From: Bacteroidota bacterium
GTDB lineage: Bacteria; Bacteroidota; Bacteroidia; Bacteroidales; CAIWKO01
NCBI GenBank assembly: GCA_037133915.1
Contig: JBAXND010000003.1
Coordinates: 62,001-126,000, forward strand
Reading direction: 5' to 3'
Length of the DNA: 64,000 nt
Both the position numbers and the translations under genes were made by a program. The first letter of the stretch is position 1. Each line of letters opens with the position of its first letter. This document shows, piece by piece, positions 52,157 through 61,593 of this stretch. Below the pieces are notes generated by a model. That model worked only from the letters and a program-made list of their open reading frames with translations, had not been told where the DNA came from and searched no databases.

Positions 52157-55100
52157 TTAATTAAGAACTAATTTTTGTGTAGTAAAATTAGTATTATTTG
52201 CAATTCTGATGAAATAAATTCCACGCGCAAAATTGCTCAAATCAATATTACCGTAATTTATTCCGGTATGTAAGGAAATCGATTCTGACAACACAACTCT
52301 ACCTGTAACATCGGTCAAACAAATCACGGATGTGTTCCCATCTTTAGAATTGATAATGTATGATACGATTCCTTTTGAAGGATTCGGGAAGAATGAAACA
52401 CCTGCGGCTGCGGCCTGTTCACCTATCCCGGTAACGGTAACATTGAGTAAGTTGGACGTATCGGCAATACAGCCGTTCTGGTCGGTATTTATAACATAAT
52501 AATCACCGTTGGCAACTGCAATATAAAATGCGCCTGTTGCTCCGGGAATCAACGTGCCGTTCAGGTACCACTGATTTCCTGTGGGGATATCGGAGAAGAG
52601 TGTATCATTACTCTGAGTGATAACAGGAACGGCCGGTGCTGGCCATACATTTACCAATGTGGCAGGTGATGTAGCCGTTCCGCAATTGGAGGTAACTATT
52701 ACCGAATAATTGCCCGGAGTACTCACAGTGAGGGATGACGAAATTTCTCCCGCAATGGGATTCCCGTCATTCAGCCATTCATAGGTGTATCCGTTTCCGG
52801 TATTTGCAAAGAGTGTTACCGAATCTCCTGCGCATAACGACACCTGACCGGCAGGTGCAAGTGTTGCAAGTGCAGTTGTTGTTTCCGTTACCGAAATTAC
52901 CGTTGAAGTATCAGTACCGCAGAAGTTATAGATAACTACAGCGTAATTGCCAGCTCCGTGAGCGGAATAACTATTACCGTTTACACCATTCATCACAGTG
53001 CCGTTGTTTAACCACATAAAGTTATAACCGATACCGGTGCCCGCCTGAAGCGTTACGGAGTCACCTGTACAAATAGTAGTGCTTGTGAGTGCTGTAAGAT
53101 TTGCTTGGGGCGTTTGATTTACATTTACTGTGAAGAAAACACAGGGAGTTGTTACCGCGCATGTGCCTCCGGTAATTCTTGCCCAATAGGTTATGGTCGT
53201 CGATAAAGGTCCGGTAAATAACGAACTGTTTATTGCGCCATTCAGGATGCCTGAGCCGCATGTGCTTCCTGTGCCCCATTCATACGAAGCACCGTCGCCC
53301 AATGAGCCGCCCTGAATATTTAACACATCCATTCCGCCTGAGCAAATATCGGCATATCCGCTAATTGATGCAGGATTTGTTGAGGGTTGGTGTATCGCAA
53401 TAGTTATAATGTTCGATACGGATGATGTGCAGCCGGGATTAGACACAACAGCCTGATAGGAGGTCGGAGTAGTAAGTCCGGGAGTATTATAGGTCGCATA
53501 AATCTCGCCTGAAATGTTCTGCCATGTTCCACCTGCATTGGTCTGCCATTGAATATTGCCTGAATATCCGCTGAGTGTAATACTTGTTCCTGAACCTGAG
53601 CAAACAGCCGTTGCATATGGCGTTGCAGTGCCTGCCATGGTTGAACTTCCCAGTGTTACCATGGCAATGGTTGAAGTATCCGGACTGCAGATACCGCTCG
53701 TTAATATTGCTCTGTATGACACCGGTGAATTTAAGTTAGGGGTATTATAAGTTACAGAAGTTGCGCCCGGTATATTCTGCCACGAACCGCTTGAATCGGT
53801 TTGCCACTGTATGCTTCCGGCATATGCAGTGAGTGTAATTGTACTGCTGGTTCCGGTACATACCGGTGTAACAGCAGTTGCAATTCCGCCAATTGCCAGC
53901 GGATTTACTGTAACTGTTGCCGTAGTTGAATTTGCCGATGTACATACTCCGCTGGTTACTACTGCGCGATACGATGTTGTTGCTGTTAGAGTGGGCGTGA
54001 TATAGGTTGCAGTATTGGCGCCGCTGATATTTTGCCACGAGCCTCCTGCATTCGTCTGCCATTGTATCGTTCCAGTCTGACCAGTCAGGTTGATTACGGT
54101 ACCGTTACCGGCACACAAAACTGAAGTTACTGCTGTTGCTGTACCTCCCACTGAAACCGGGTTAACGGTAACTGTAGAAACGGTTGAGTTTACAGATAAA
54201 CAATTGCCACTTTTTACAACCGCTCTGTATCCTGTTGTTGCAGTAAGATTGGGTGTTGTATAAGTTGCCGATGTTGCGCCGCTGATATTCTGCCATGTGC
54301 CGCCGGCATTGGTCTGCCATTGTATGGTGCCTGTATAACCGGTAAGCGTAATTACGGTATTAGAACCGGAACAAATGGTGGCATTGGTAGCTGTTGCAGT
54401 GCCGCCCACCGATACCGGCGATACAGTTACTGTTGCAACAGAGGATGAGTCAACCGGGCATGAACCGTTTACTAACCATGCTCTGTAACTGGTGGTTGAG
54501 GTCAGTGTCGGTGTGAGATAACTTGGAGACGATGCACCATTAATATTTTGCCATACTGAACCGTTTAATACCTGCCATTGAATGGTTCCCGCATATCCGG
54601 TCAGCGTAATGGTTGTGCTTGTTCCGGTGCAGATAGATGGATTGGTTGCTGCCGCAGTACCTCCTTCGGCTGCCGGTAAAATAGTAATTACCGTAATATT
54701 TGTTGAGTCAGGCAGACAGGTTCCGGTGATTACTTTCGCGCGGTATGAAGTGGTAGCCGTCAATGCAGGAGTAGTATAGCTTGGCGATGTTGCTCCGCTG
54801 ATGTTTTGCCATACGGAACCATTCAGAATCTGCCATTGAATCGTGCCGGAATACCCTGTAACATTAAGTGTTGTGCTGTTTCCGGCGCACATTGTAGTGT
54901 CTAATGCTGCTGATGTTCCGGCTTCCGAACCGTTATTGATAGTTGCTACAACCGGTGTTCTGGCGCTTACACAGGAAGGTTTCTGAATGAACCATGAATA
55001 AAAATAGTAGTAATAAGCTGCACCGACATCATTTCCGGTTATAGAGATATATCCCGGCATGGTATAAGGATAAGCTCCTCCCGTCTGTTGTCTGTAAAGG

Positions 55101-58100
55101 TTGATTCCTTCAAGTCTCAGACCGGTGGCCGGAGTGAGATTCCAGTTAAGCGTAACGCGACTCTGACCGGTAGGTACAGTTACAGTAGTGGTTTGCAGAA
55201 CGGCGCCTGTATTGTCTTTTAAGCTGATGGTGCGGCTTCCGCCGGCCTGTGCATATATTTTTACAGACACTAATTTACAGGCAGAGAAGCAGTCGAAAAT
55301 CAAATAATGGGTGCCGGTACTCGTGCCCGCGCCGGCGAAACTTGACCTCCCTACAGAGTCAATAGGCGGAGCTATTGAATCAGAAACATAATACGTTGTT
55401 GTGGTGGAAATAGGAAGGGTGGTATATGAATTGCCCGTATTAACAAGCGTTCCGCCTGTTTGTGCCGTATACCATTTTAGAATGCCGCTTCCTGTTGCAC
55501 CAAGTGAAAGTGTACCTGTTCCGCAGCGTGATGCACCTGTCGTGGTAGGTCCTGTGGGCATCGCAATGGTTACTACGTTTGTCTGAATAAGCGAATCACT
55601 CCCAAAAGTGTTCGTTGCTTTCAGTTTTACAGAATAGGTTCCGTTGGTCGTGTACAGATGTGTCGGGCTTTGAAGTGTTGATGTAGTTCCGTCGCCAAAA
55701 TTCCATAACCATGAAACAGGATTATTTGAAGTTTGATCGGTAAACGATATCAAACCGGTACACGATGTAGTATTGCTGAGTGTAAAGGCAACCACCGGCG
55801 GTGAGTTTGGAGTCACACAGTTCCAGTTTATCTGGAATCCTGATGCTACAACTCCTGCGTCAGAAGTCTGCTTCAGCGTAAGCGAGCTGCCTGTTGAAGT
55901 AATATTTGCCGGTAAGGTTGTTCCTGAAAACGGACTTCCCGCCACCTGTGCAGAGGCAACCGTTGGCCCGTCGTACACATAAAGGAAGTCGTAGGTCGCT
56001 TCCATATTGAATGAAACAAACTGCAGTGTTACCTTGGTGGCTCCTGTCGGGGCAATCGTCAGTGTTCCGCTCGTATTATTGGCATAATCGCCGCAGATAC
56101 CGCTGTCGTATAAGGTTCCTGTGCAATTGGTGATGGTCGTTCCCGTACCTGTTGCCGGCATATTATTCGTGCACGGATACGACGGACCGATATTAATATA
56201 AGCAGTGCGGGTAAGACTGTCTTTACCGCATGTTCCGCCATCGGCAACTAATTTTACAGTATAACTTCCGTTAGCTGTATAGGTATGCAAAGGTGTGGAA
56301 GCAGTATCTGTTGTTCCATCACCAAAATACCATTTGAAATGGTTGCCACCGGTGCTGGCATTCGCAAATTGCACGCTGTAGGGTGCATTGGCGCAACTGC
56401 TGGTTGGGCAGGCACTAAAATCGGCATGAGCTGTTGACGGTACATAGGCAGTACCTACACCAACAGCATACCATGCGTTGGTGGTCTGAATCATTTCATT
56501 CGAACAACCGCCGTAAAGGTCGGTACAAGCCTGTAACGACATGGCACGGCAGTTGGCATAATTAGAACTTGATGTCAGATAATAGACCAGTGTGCGATAA
56601 GCAATTGCTCCTGCTTTGGTCATTCCAATGCCTGTTATATTAAAAACACTTCCGATATCGTTTGTTCCGCTTCCACCCTGACAGAGCAGATAGAACCAAT
56701 AATTAACAACGCCTGAGTTTGTGTGAACCCCACCATTATCATTGGTTCCGGTGTACCAGTTGGTGCCGTTATAGGTATCGGGCTGGCTGTATAAATTAGG
56801 GTTCGACATGCTGCGGAAGGGCGTTCCCATATTCTCACCCATGGTCCAGTTACCTGTTTGCAAGGGTGGCTTTCCGTAAAATTCTATCGCAGTTCCGAAA
56901 ATATCACTGAATCCTTCATTCAGCGCACCCGATTCATTGGAATAAGTCAGATTCGCTGTGTTTGAAGTAAGCCCGTGTGTAATTTCATGACCACAGATAT
57001 CAAGCGTTGTAAGAGGCGAGTATCCCGAACCGCCATCACCATAGGTCATGCGGGTGCCGTCCCAAAAGGCGTTGATATTATTGCCGTATCCCATTCCAAC
57101 CAAATTCGCATGAACGTAGCTTATCAGTTTGAAGCCTGCGTTATCAATACTGTTACGCCCGTAATTCAAAGAAAAATAATCATACGTGACCTCAGTACCC
57201 CAGTGTGCATCGCTGGCAACTTCATCCTGAGCTGTATTTACATTGTTCCAGGTGTTATCAGCATCAGTAAAATCAACGGCAGCACCATAGTTTGTTCCTA
57301 CTTGCATATTGTATGTCTCGATTCCCAAACCGCGGCCTGTTTCGCGCAGGCGGTATGTAGAACCCGTATAATCTGTGGTAAATGTTCGGGTACCGCTGTA
57401 TTTAGTAACGGCCGTTCCTGTAGCATTGGCATTAACGTCTTTGTTTTCGGTCCATATACGATTCAGCGTTAAGAGAATGCTGCCATTTTGAGCATCCACA
57501 AAAATATACTGACGCGACATCGGCTGATGAGCATATACATCAAATTTGTAAGCAAGCCGATAATCGTTACCCGAGAAATTCCCTCCAACAGGCGCCATTA
57601 CGAGTTCAGCTTTCGGATAATAACTGGCACCCTCACGTCCGGTTTCTGATTTAATTAATCTTTCTTCTTCTGGAATCTGCCATTTATAAACACTTGCACC
57701 AACAGTTTTAAGTGCAAAACCCAAGGCCTGAGATTCTGAAATAGAAGACACCAACGACGCATTTATCTTGTCATATATTCTTCCGTTCATCGAAAGGATA
57801 TTTCCGTTACTTGTGTGAACAAGAAACTGTATCCCATATATCGGCCGACCGTTGAATGTTTGCTGATATCGGATATGTGTAATTCCGAGTTGGTCAGTTT
57901 CCGAATTGAGAAATGTGAAGCCTAAACCGGCCTGCATTTTGAAATGGTCTTTCAGCCAAACCTGCCAAATGTCGGCTTTTATGTCCGAGCCTGCCATGAA
58001 TTTGATGAATATCGGAATGGTGGTTCCTTTTTCAAGAATGATACTTTCGGCTCCCGGAGCTATCTTTTGAGCTGCTTCACCTGTCAATGTCTGTGAACGG

Positions 58101-58165
58101 GAAATTGTTACGGAACATGCCAATATTAAAACCAGCATGAATGCCTTAGTAATAAGTTGCTTCAT
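52157..58165 (-). CDS. Giant T9SS-sorted M4 metalloprotease with Ig-like array
   Basis: 2002 residues. The N-terminal part parallels its 1159-residue neighbour: signal peptide (1-24, SRSQ), FTP/PepSY propeptide, M4 domain with HEITH (393-397), Glu417 (ALNEGFSD) and GGVHTNS. A PKD domain (WYFGDG), CUB-like domain (FLYVYDGP), second PKD (WNFGDG) and jelly-roll-like region follow. Then six tandem repeats of about 85 residues with the core IQWQ...WQNISGA...YRAVV, further Ig-like domains, and a T9SS sorting domain (SFFPNPSKGIV, ARGIYFIRIAN, ending QKLVLN). All catalytic residues are present. A secreted degradative or adhesive protease is the likely role. First gene of the pair. Confidence 0.93.
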   Translation of the reverse strand: MKQLITKAFMLVLILACSVTISRSQTLTGEAAQKIAPGAESIILEKGTTIPIFIKFMAGSDIKADIWQVWLKDHFKMQAGLGFTFLNSETDQLGITHIRYQQTFNGRPIYGIQFLVHTSNGNILSMNGRIYDKINASLVSSISESQALGFALKTVGASVYKWQIPEEERLIKSETGREGASYYPKAELVMAPVGGNFSGNDYRLAYKFDVYAHQPMSRQYIFVDAQNGSILLTLNRIWTENKDVNANATGTAVTKYSGTRTFTTDYTGSTYRLRETGRGLGIETYNMQVGTNYGAAVDFTDADNTWNNVNTAQDEVASDAHWGTEVTYDYFSLNYGRNSIDNAGFKLISYVHANLVGMGYGNNINAFWDGTRMTYGDGGSGYSPLTTLDICGHEITHGLTSNTANLTYSNESGALNEGFSDIFGTAIEFYGKPPLQTGNWTMGENMGTPFRSMSNPNLYSQPDTYNGTNWYTGTNDNGGVHTNSGVVNYWFYLLCQGGSGTNDIGSVFNITGIGMTKAGAIAYRTLVYYLTSSSNYANCRAMSLQACTDLYGGCSNEMIQTTNAWYAVGVGTAYVPSTAHADFSACPTSSCANAPYSVQFANASTGGNHFKWYFGDGTTDTASTPLHTYTANGSYTVKLVADGGTCGKDSLTRTAYINIGPSYPCTNNMPATGTGTTITNCTGTLYDSGICGDYANNTSGTLTIAPTGATKVTLQFVSFNMEATYDFLYVYDGPTVASAQVAGSPFSGTTLPANITSTGSSLTLKQTSDAGVVASGFQINWNCVTPNSPPVVAFTLSNTTSCTGLISFTDQTSNNPVSWLWNFGDGTTSTLQSPTHLYTTNGTYSVKLKATNTFGSDSLIQTNVVTIAMPTGPTTTGASRCGTGTLSLGATGSGILKWYTAQTGGTLVNTGNSYTTLPISTTTTYYVSDSIAPPIDSVGRSSFAGAGTSTGTHYLIFDCFSACKLVSVKIYAQAGGSRTISLKDNTGAVLQTTTVTVPTGQSRVTLNWNLTPATGLRLEGINLYRQQTGGAYPYTMPGYISITGNDVGAAYYYYFYSWFIQKPSCVSARTPVVATINNGSEAGTSAALDTTMCAGNSTTLNVTGYSGTIQWQILNGSVWQNISGATSPSYTTPALTATTSYRAKVITGTCLPDSTNITVITILPAAEGGTAAATNPSICTGTSTTITLTGYAGTIQWQVLNGSVWQNINGASSPSYLTPTLTSTTSYRAWLVNGSCPVDSSSVATVTVSPVSVGGTATATNATICSGSNTVITLTGYTGTIQWQTNAGGTWQNISGATSATYTTPNLTATTGYRAVVKSGNCLSVNSTVSTVTVNPVSVGGTATAVTSVLCAGNGTVINLTGQTGTIQWQTNAGGSWQNISGANTATYITPTLTATTSYRAVVTSGVCTSANSTTATVTVNPLAIGGIATAVTPVCTGTSSTITLTAYAGSIQWQTDSSGSWQNIPGATSVTYNTPNLNSPVSYRAILTSGICSPDTSTIAMVTLGSSTMAGTATPYATAVCSGSGTSITLSGYSGNIQWQTNAGGTWQNISGEIYATYNTPGLTTPTSYQAVVSNPGCTSSVSNIITIAIHQPSTNPASISGYADICSGGMDVLNIQGGSLGDGASYEWGTGSTCGSGILNGAINSSLFTGPLSTTITYWARITGGTCAVTTPCVFFTVNVNQTPQANLTALTSTTICTGDSVTLQAGTGIGYNFMWLNNGTVMNGVNGNSYSAHGAGNYAVVIYNFCGTDTSTVISVTETTTALATLAPAGQVSLCAGDSVTLFANTGNGYTYEWLNDGNPIAGEISSSLTVSTPGNYSVIVTSNCGTATSPATLVNVWPAPAVPVITQSNDTLFSDIPTGNQWYLNGTLIPGATGAFYIAVANGDYYVINTDQNGCIADTSNLLNVTVTGIGEQAAAAGVSFFPNPSKGIVSYIINSKDGNTSVICLTDVTGRVVLSESISLHTGINYGNIDLSNFARGIYFIRIANNTNFTTQKLVLN
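53395..54940 (-). repeat. Six tandem Ig-like repeats (about 255 bp each) in the giant protease
   Basis: Six copies of an Ig-like unit, spaced 251-265 bases. The IQWQ-coding stretches lie near 54835, 54575, 54312, 54060, 53812 and 53545. The copies are similar in DNA as well as in protein (TGTIQWQTNAGGTWQNISG in the central ones), which fits recent duplication or ongoing recombination. Copy 6 is the most divergent. Confidence 0.88.
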
Positions 58166-58332
58166 ATAATTATATAAATTTCTATAAAATTACTCGGAAA
58201 CTCCCAACCTTTAGGCGCTTAACTAAACTTTAACAATATATTTTGGCAAAGATTGCTAAGTGTTGGGCTGCGCATACAAAATATGTTTATAAGCGCTGAT
58301 ATTTAGTCATTTACGGCAGTAAGAAGATTTGG

Positions 58333-59178
58333 TTATCCTGCCAGCTCTTCAGATTTCTTTTTTCGCTCCACTCTTTTAGCCACAATTATACTGAGTTCAT
58401 ACAGTGCGTAGAGTGGAAATGAGACAAGTAATTGTGTGAACATGTCTGTTGAAGGAGTGATGATTCCGGCAATCAGCAGCACGATTACAATCGCGAATTT
58501 TCTATTCTTTTTCAGAAAAGAAACCGACAGCAGACCAATTTTACTCATGAAGAAAACCAATACGGGAAGTTCGAAAACCAGCCCGATACTTAACGGTAGC
58601 ATAGTGGCTGATGAAATGTACGAGCTTATGGTGATGAAGTTTTTTATTTCGGAATTGAGCTGATAATTGGCAAGAAAAACGACGGTAAGCGGCAATATTA
58701 CATAGTATCCAAACAGAATCCCGGTAATGAAAAGTAACCCCATCCAAAAGATCATGATTCGGGAAGACTTAATTTCATTAGGCTTTAATGCCGGTTTAAT
58801 AAATACCCAGAGTTGTCGAAGTATATATGGGAATGCTACCACTGCTCCGGCAACAACCGATAGCACAATATGCCAGCGAAGCTGTCCGCCAAGTTCGGTG
58901 TTGATGAGCTTAAGCGGAATCTCACCTATGCACAATGATGGGGCATTAAAATAATTGCCGATGCGGCAAAGTAAGCGGTATGAAAAAAAATCAGTTTTTG
59001 CAGGGCCCATAATTACGGTACCGAACAAAAAATCCTTGAAGAAAAAAGCAGCGATGGAGAGGACAAAAATTGCAAGAATTGCACGAATCAGGTGAAGACG
59101 CAACGCATCGGCATGCTCCCAAAAAGTCATGTCGTCAGTCTTGTCTGATAGTTTTTTGAAAAGAAACCCTAGCATCAT
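58333..59178 (-). CDS. tatC: Twin-arginine translocase subunit TatC
   Basis: 281 residues with six transmembrane segments. TatC recognises twin-arginine signal peptides. The N-terminal FWEHADALRLHLIRAI carries the conserved Glu/His region and HLIR, typically HLxELRxR; PFILRQLW and FELPVLVFF with the conserved Glu follow. The long periplasmic first loop (about residues 50-105) is typical of Bacteroidota. 11 nt after tatA. Confidence 0.92.
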   Translation of the reverse strand: MMLGFLFKKLSDKTDDMTFWEHADALRLHLIRAILAIFVLSIAAFFFKDFLFGTVIMGPAKTDFFSYRLLCRIGNYFNAPSLCIGEIPLKLINTELGGQLRWHIVLSVVAGAVVAFPYILRQLWVFIKPALKPNEIKSSRIMIFWMGLLFITGILFGYYVILPLTVVFLANYQLNSEIKNFITISSYISSATMLPLSIGLVFELPVLVFFMSKIGLLSVSFLKKNRKFAIVIVLLIAGIITPSTDMFTQLLVSFPLYALYELSIIVAKRVERKKKSEELAG

Positions 59179-59189
59179 CCGTTGAGAAA

Positions 59190-59417
59190 CTACTTGGTGC
59201 CGTTTCCTTTTTCGGAAGTATTGTCTTTAGCCTGTGCGTTGTCGTTAAGGTTATCCAACACTTCGTTCTTTGCTTTGTTGTATTCATTCACACCACGACC
59301 CAAACCGCGCATCAGTTCAGGAATTTTTTTGCCGCCGAATAATACGAGCACAATGATGAGAATCAATATAATTTCCTGTCCGCCAAGAATGCCAAGCAAT
59401 ACTGAATTTGTGACCAT
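59190..59417 (-). CDS. tatA: Twin-arginine translocase subunit TatA
   Basis: 75 residues: one N-terminal membrane helix (about 9-27, ending FGGKKIPEL, the FG hinge), an amphipathic helix ([19 protein letters not shown]) and a polar acidic tail. TatA forms the Tat pore. The frame extends upstream to 59576, but ATG 59417 with a -7 box at 59439-59446 gives the natural protein. tatC follows by 11 nt. Confidence 0.92.
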   Translation of the reverse strand: MVTNSVLLGILGGQEIILILIIVLVLFGGKKIPELMRGLGRGVNEYNKAKNEVLDNLNDNAQAKDNTSEKGNGTK

Positions 59418-59438
59418 GGAATTATTTTTAGGTTGATA

Positions 59439-59446
59439 CAAAGATA
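59439..59446 (-). promoter_or_regulatory. -7 box for tatA-tatC
   Basis: TATCTTTG on the minus strand, 21 nt before the tatA ATG at 59417; supports this start. Confidence 0.45.
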
Positions 59447-59612
59447 TAAAATAATTCACCTGCCCGAACCACTCCTTAGCCCATATTTTGCTTTTTCTTG
59501 CAAAGAGCCACCGAATTCTGTTAAAAAACCACCGTTTACTGATTGCAACTGAATCCGGAAACGGCAGTATGTACATTGATGAAAAATTCTATTAATCCTA
59601 AATCGAACGCGT

Positions 59613-60332
59613 ATGAAACGAATTGCCTTGTTTATTTTGCTGGCCGCTCTGCTGAGCGGAGCAACGATTGCTCAGAATGTTGGAGATATTAAAGGGCGCA
59701 TCTTCATCGACAAAACCAAAGAATCGCTGCCCGGCGCTATTGTGATGGTGAAATTTGGCAGCCAGATTTTTGCCAATTCTACCGACGGAAACGGATATTT
59801 TACTCTTAAAGCAGTACCGTCCGGTGTGTATACGCTCACAGTTTCGTCTATGAGCTATCATAAGCAAATGGTATATCCGGTAAATGTAACACCCGATAAA
59901 ATTTCTTTTATTCCGGATGTTTACCTCGTAGATTCAGCACTGATGCTTCAGGGTACGGTTATTATTGGCACACCAATTATTGATATTGAAGGACCTTCAA
60001 AAGTTCCTATTTTGCCCGGTATGATTGATGATATGGCAGGCAACAGGGATTTGAAAAAAATAATCGGCTCTATGATACCCGGAACATACAATACCGAGGA
60101 TGGTCAGATTTTTTATCGTGGCTCCCGCGATGGCGATGCGGTTTATATTGTGGATGGCGTAACGATGATGGACGGCAAACTGAATATTCCGGGAGGCTCC
60201 ATTGGCAGCATGACGGTTTATACCGGAGGAACACCCGCCCGATACGGCGATTTTACAGGCGCGTGTATTGTTATCGAAACAAAAAGTTATTTCAGCTGGC
60301 TCAACGAACAGCAGGCGATGAACAGCCACTGA
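59613..60332 (+). CDS. Exported TonB-plug protein without barrel
   Basis: 239 residues. Signal peptide (about 1-20, TIAQ), then a carboxypeptidase-like regulatory domain (GDIKGRIFIDKTKESLPGAI...GYFTLKAVPSGVYTLTVS), then a TonB-receptor plug domain (IPGTYNTEDGQIFYRGSRDGDAVYIVDGVTMMDGK). The stop comes right after the plug, so the 500-700-residue barrel of a normal SusC/TonB receptor is absent. There is no remnant of a barrel before the next gene at 60358. It could be a gated periplasmic adaptor, or a decayed receptor kept by selection. 25 nt before the next gene, so probably co-transcribed. Confidence 0.82.
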   Translation: MKRIALFILLAALLSGATIAQNVGDIKGRIFIDKTKESLPGAIVMVKFGSQIFANSTDGNGYFTLKAVPSGVYTLTVSSMSYHKQMVYPVNVTPDKISFIPDVYLVDSALMLQGTVIIGTPIIDIEGPSKVPILPGMIDDMAGNRDLKKIIGSMIPGTYNTEDGQIFYRGSRDGDAVYIVDGVTMMDGKLNIPGGSIGSMTVYTGGTPARYGDFTGACIVIETKSYFSWLNEQQAMNSH

Positions 60333-60357
60333 TTAATAAATAAAAAAATAATGCCTT

Positions 60358-61581
60358 ATGAAATATTATTACCTGTTCATGTTGTTTACTGTTGCTGCTT
60401 TTTGTCCGGGCATAGCTCCCGGACAGAGCAGGCAGTATTCGGCTACGGTAATAGATGCTGAATCTTCGGCGCCTCTGGCAAATGTAAATATCATCATAAA
60501 AGAAACTTTAAAAGGAACAAAAACGGATAACAACGGACTGTTTACGCTGCGCATTGAAAACGATGAAACACTTGTGTTTTCGCATATAGCTTACGAAGCT
60601 TTTGAAATGAATATCAATGATAAAAATCCACTGGAAATCCGTTTAAAAAGAAAAGTGAGCCAACTGGCACCGCTTACAATCAAAGCGCCTGCGCCTGAAG
60701 ATTTGATTGGGAATAAACCTTTCTTCATCATTGATTACGAATTTTCAGGAAATAATTTACTGATGCTGGGTTTTAATAACGGCGAATTCGATTCCCGACT
60801 TTTTTTGGCTGATAAAGAGGGCACCATCATCACGACTATTCCGGTTATGCGCCCCGAACAATTATTTCGCGATTGCATGGGAAATGTATTTCTGATTACA
60901 AAAACAACAGCCTGCGAAATTAAAACCGACGGAAAAAATGTTGAGCTTTTATACCCTGTTGCCCGCGATGAATTCTTTTACGTTTATAACAAGCTTGCAG
61001 GGCATTCAGACGGTCATTATTTCCTGAAAGATTATTACAACGGAAACAAATCACTGGTCTATTACAACTATGTTGTTGCTGACAGCAGCTACAATGAATT
61101 GCGCGTGATTGAAGATAATGATGCCATTCAGCGTTCGCGCTGGGGCGGATATTTTGATGGTGATGAAGAAGATGTTGATTTTATGCAGCGCATCATCAAT
61201 AAGCCGGTTTATGCCCCATTGCTGGTCGTCCATGATACAATTTATATTTTCAATTATCTCTCTCAGGTTATAGAAAAATACTTGCCCGACGGAACACTGG
61301 AAGTGCTTACTCCAATGGAGTACGGTAATGAAAATAGTTTCCGTAAAGAAATGTGTTTCGACACTGAAACAGGGAAAGTATATGCACTGTTTCTTAAAAA
61401 TGGTATTTCAAGCATCAGAGAAGTGGATTGCAAAACCGGAAAGACTGTAAATTCGCTCAGTATTCCGGACTTTGTGTATATCGATAAAATAAAGGTGAAC
61501 AACGGAAATCTTTTCTTCCTTTACAAAGAAAACAAAACCGACGGGTTCAAGAAATTATACAGAATGAAAGTTGACAGCTGA
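60358..61581 (+). CDS. Exported protein with carboxypeptidase-like domain and beta-propeller-like body
   Basis: 407 residues. Signal peptide (about 1-23, APGQ), then a carboxypeptidase-like regulatory domain (YSATVIDAESSAPLANVNIII...TDNNGLFTLRI), then a long beta-rich region with Asp/Tyr-rich repeats (LFLADKEGTII, LKDYYNGNKSLVYYNY, YLPDGTLEVLTP, LFLKNGISSIREVD), which resembles a six-bladed propeller. I do not recognise a named family. It shares its N-terminal domain type with the upstream barrel-less plug protein, so the two may work together at the outer membrane. Convergent with the CHAT gene. Confidence 0.75.
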   Translation: MKYYYLFMLFTVAAFCPGIAPGQSRQYSATVIDAESSAPLANVNIIIKETLKGTKTDNNGLFTLRIENDETLVFSHIAYEAFEMNINDKNPLEIRLKRKVSQLAPLTIKAPAPEDLIGNKPFFIIDYEFSGNNLLMLGFNNGEFDSRLFLADKEGTIITTIPVMRPEQLFRDCMGNVFLITKTTACEIKTDGKNVELLYPVARDEFFYVYNKLAGHSDGHYFLKDYYNGNKSLVYYNYVVADSSYNELRVIEDNDAIQRSRWGGYFDGDEEDVDFMQRIINKPVYAPLLVVHDTIYIFNYLSQVIEKYLPDGTLEVLTPMEYGNENSFRKEMCFDTETGKVYALFLKNGISSIREVDCKTGKTVNSLSIPDFVYIDKIKVNNGNLFFLYKENKTDGFKKLYRMKVDS

Positions 61582-61593
61582 CGCAATAATCGA

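Noticed and set aside
53395..54940. Regular repeats resembling a CRISPR array
   Set aside because: The period is about 255 bp, the repeats are in frame, and they encode Ig-like domains.
58333..59417. Functional link between tatA-tatC and the adjacent M4 proteases
   Set aside because: The proteases have ordinary Sec signal peptides without a twin-arginine motif and T9SS sorting domains, so Tat is not needed for them.
59418..59576. Longer N-terminus for TatA
   Set aside because: The added residues are not TatA-like and the -7 box at 59439 lies within them.
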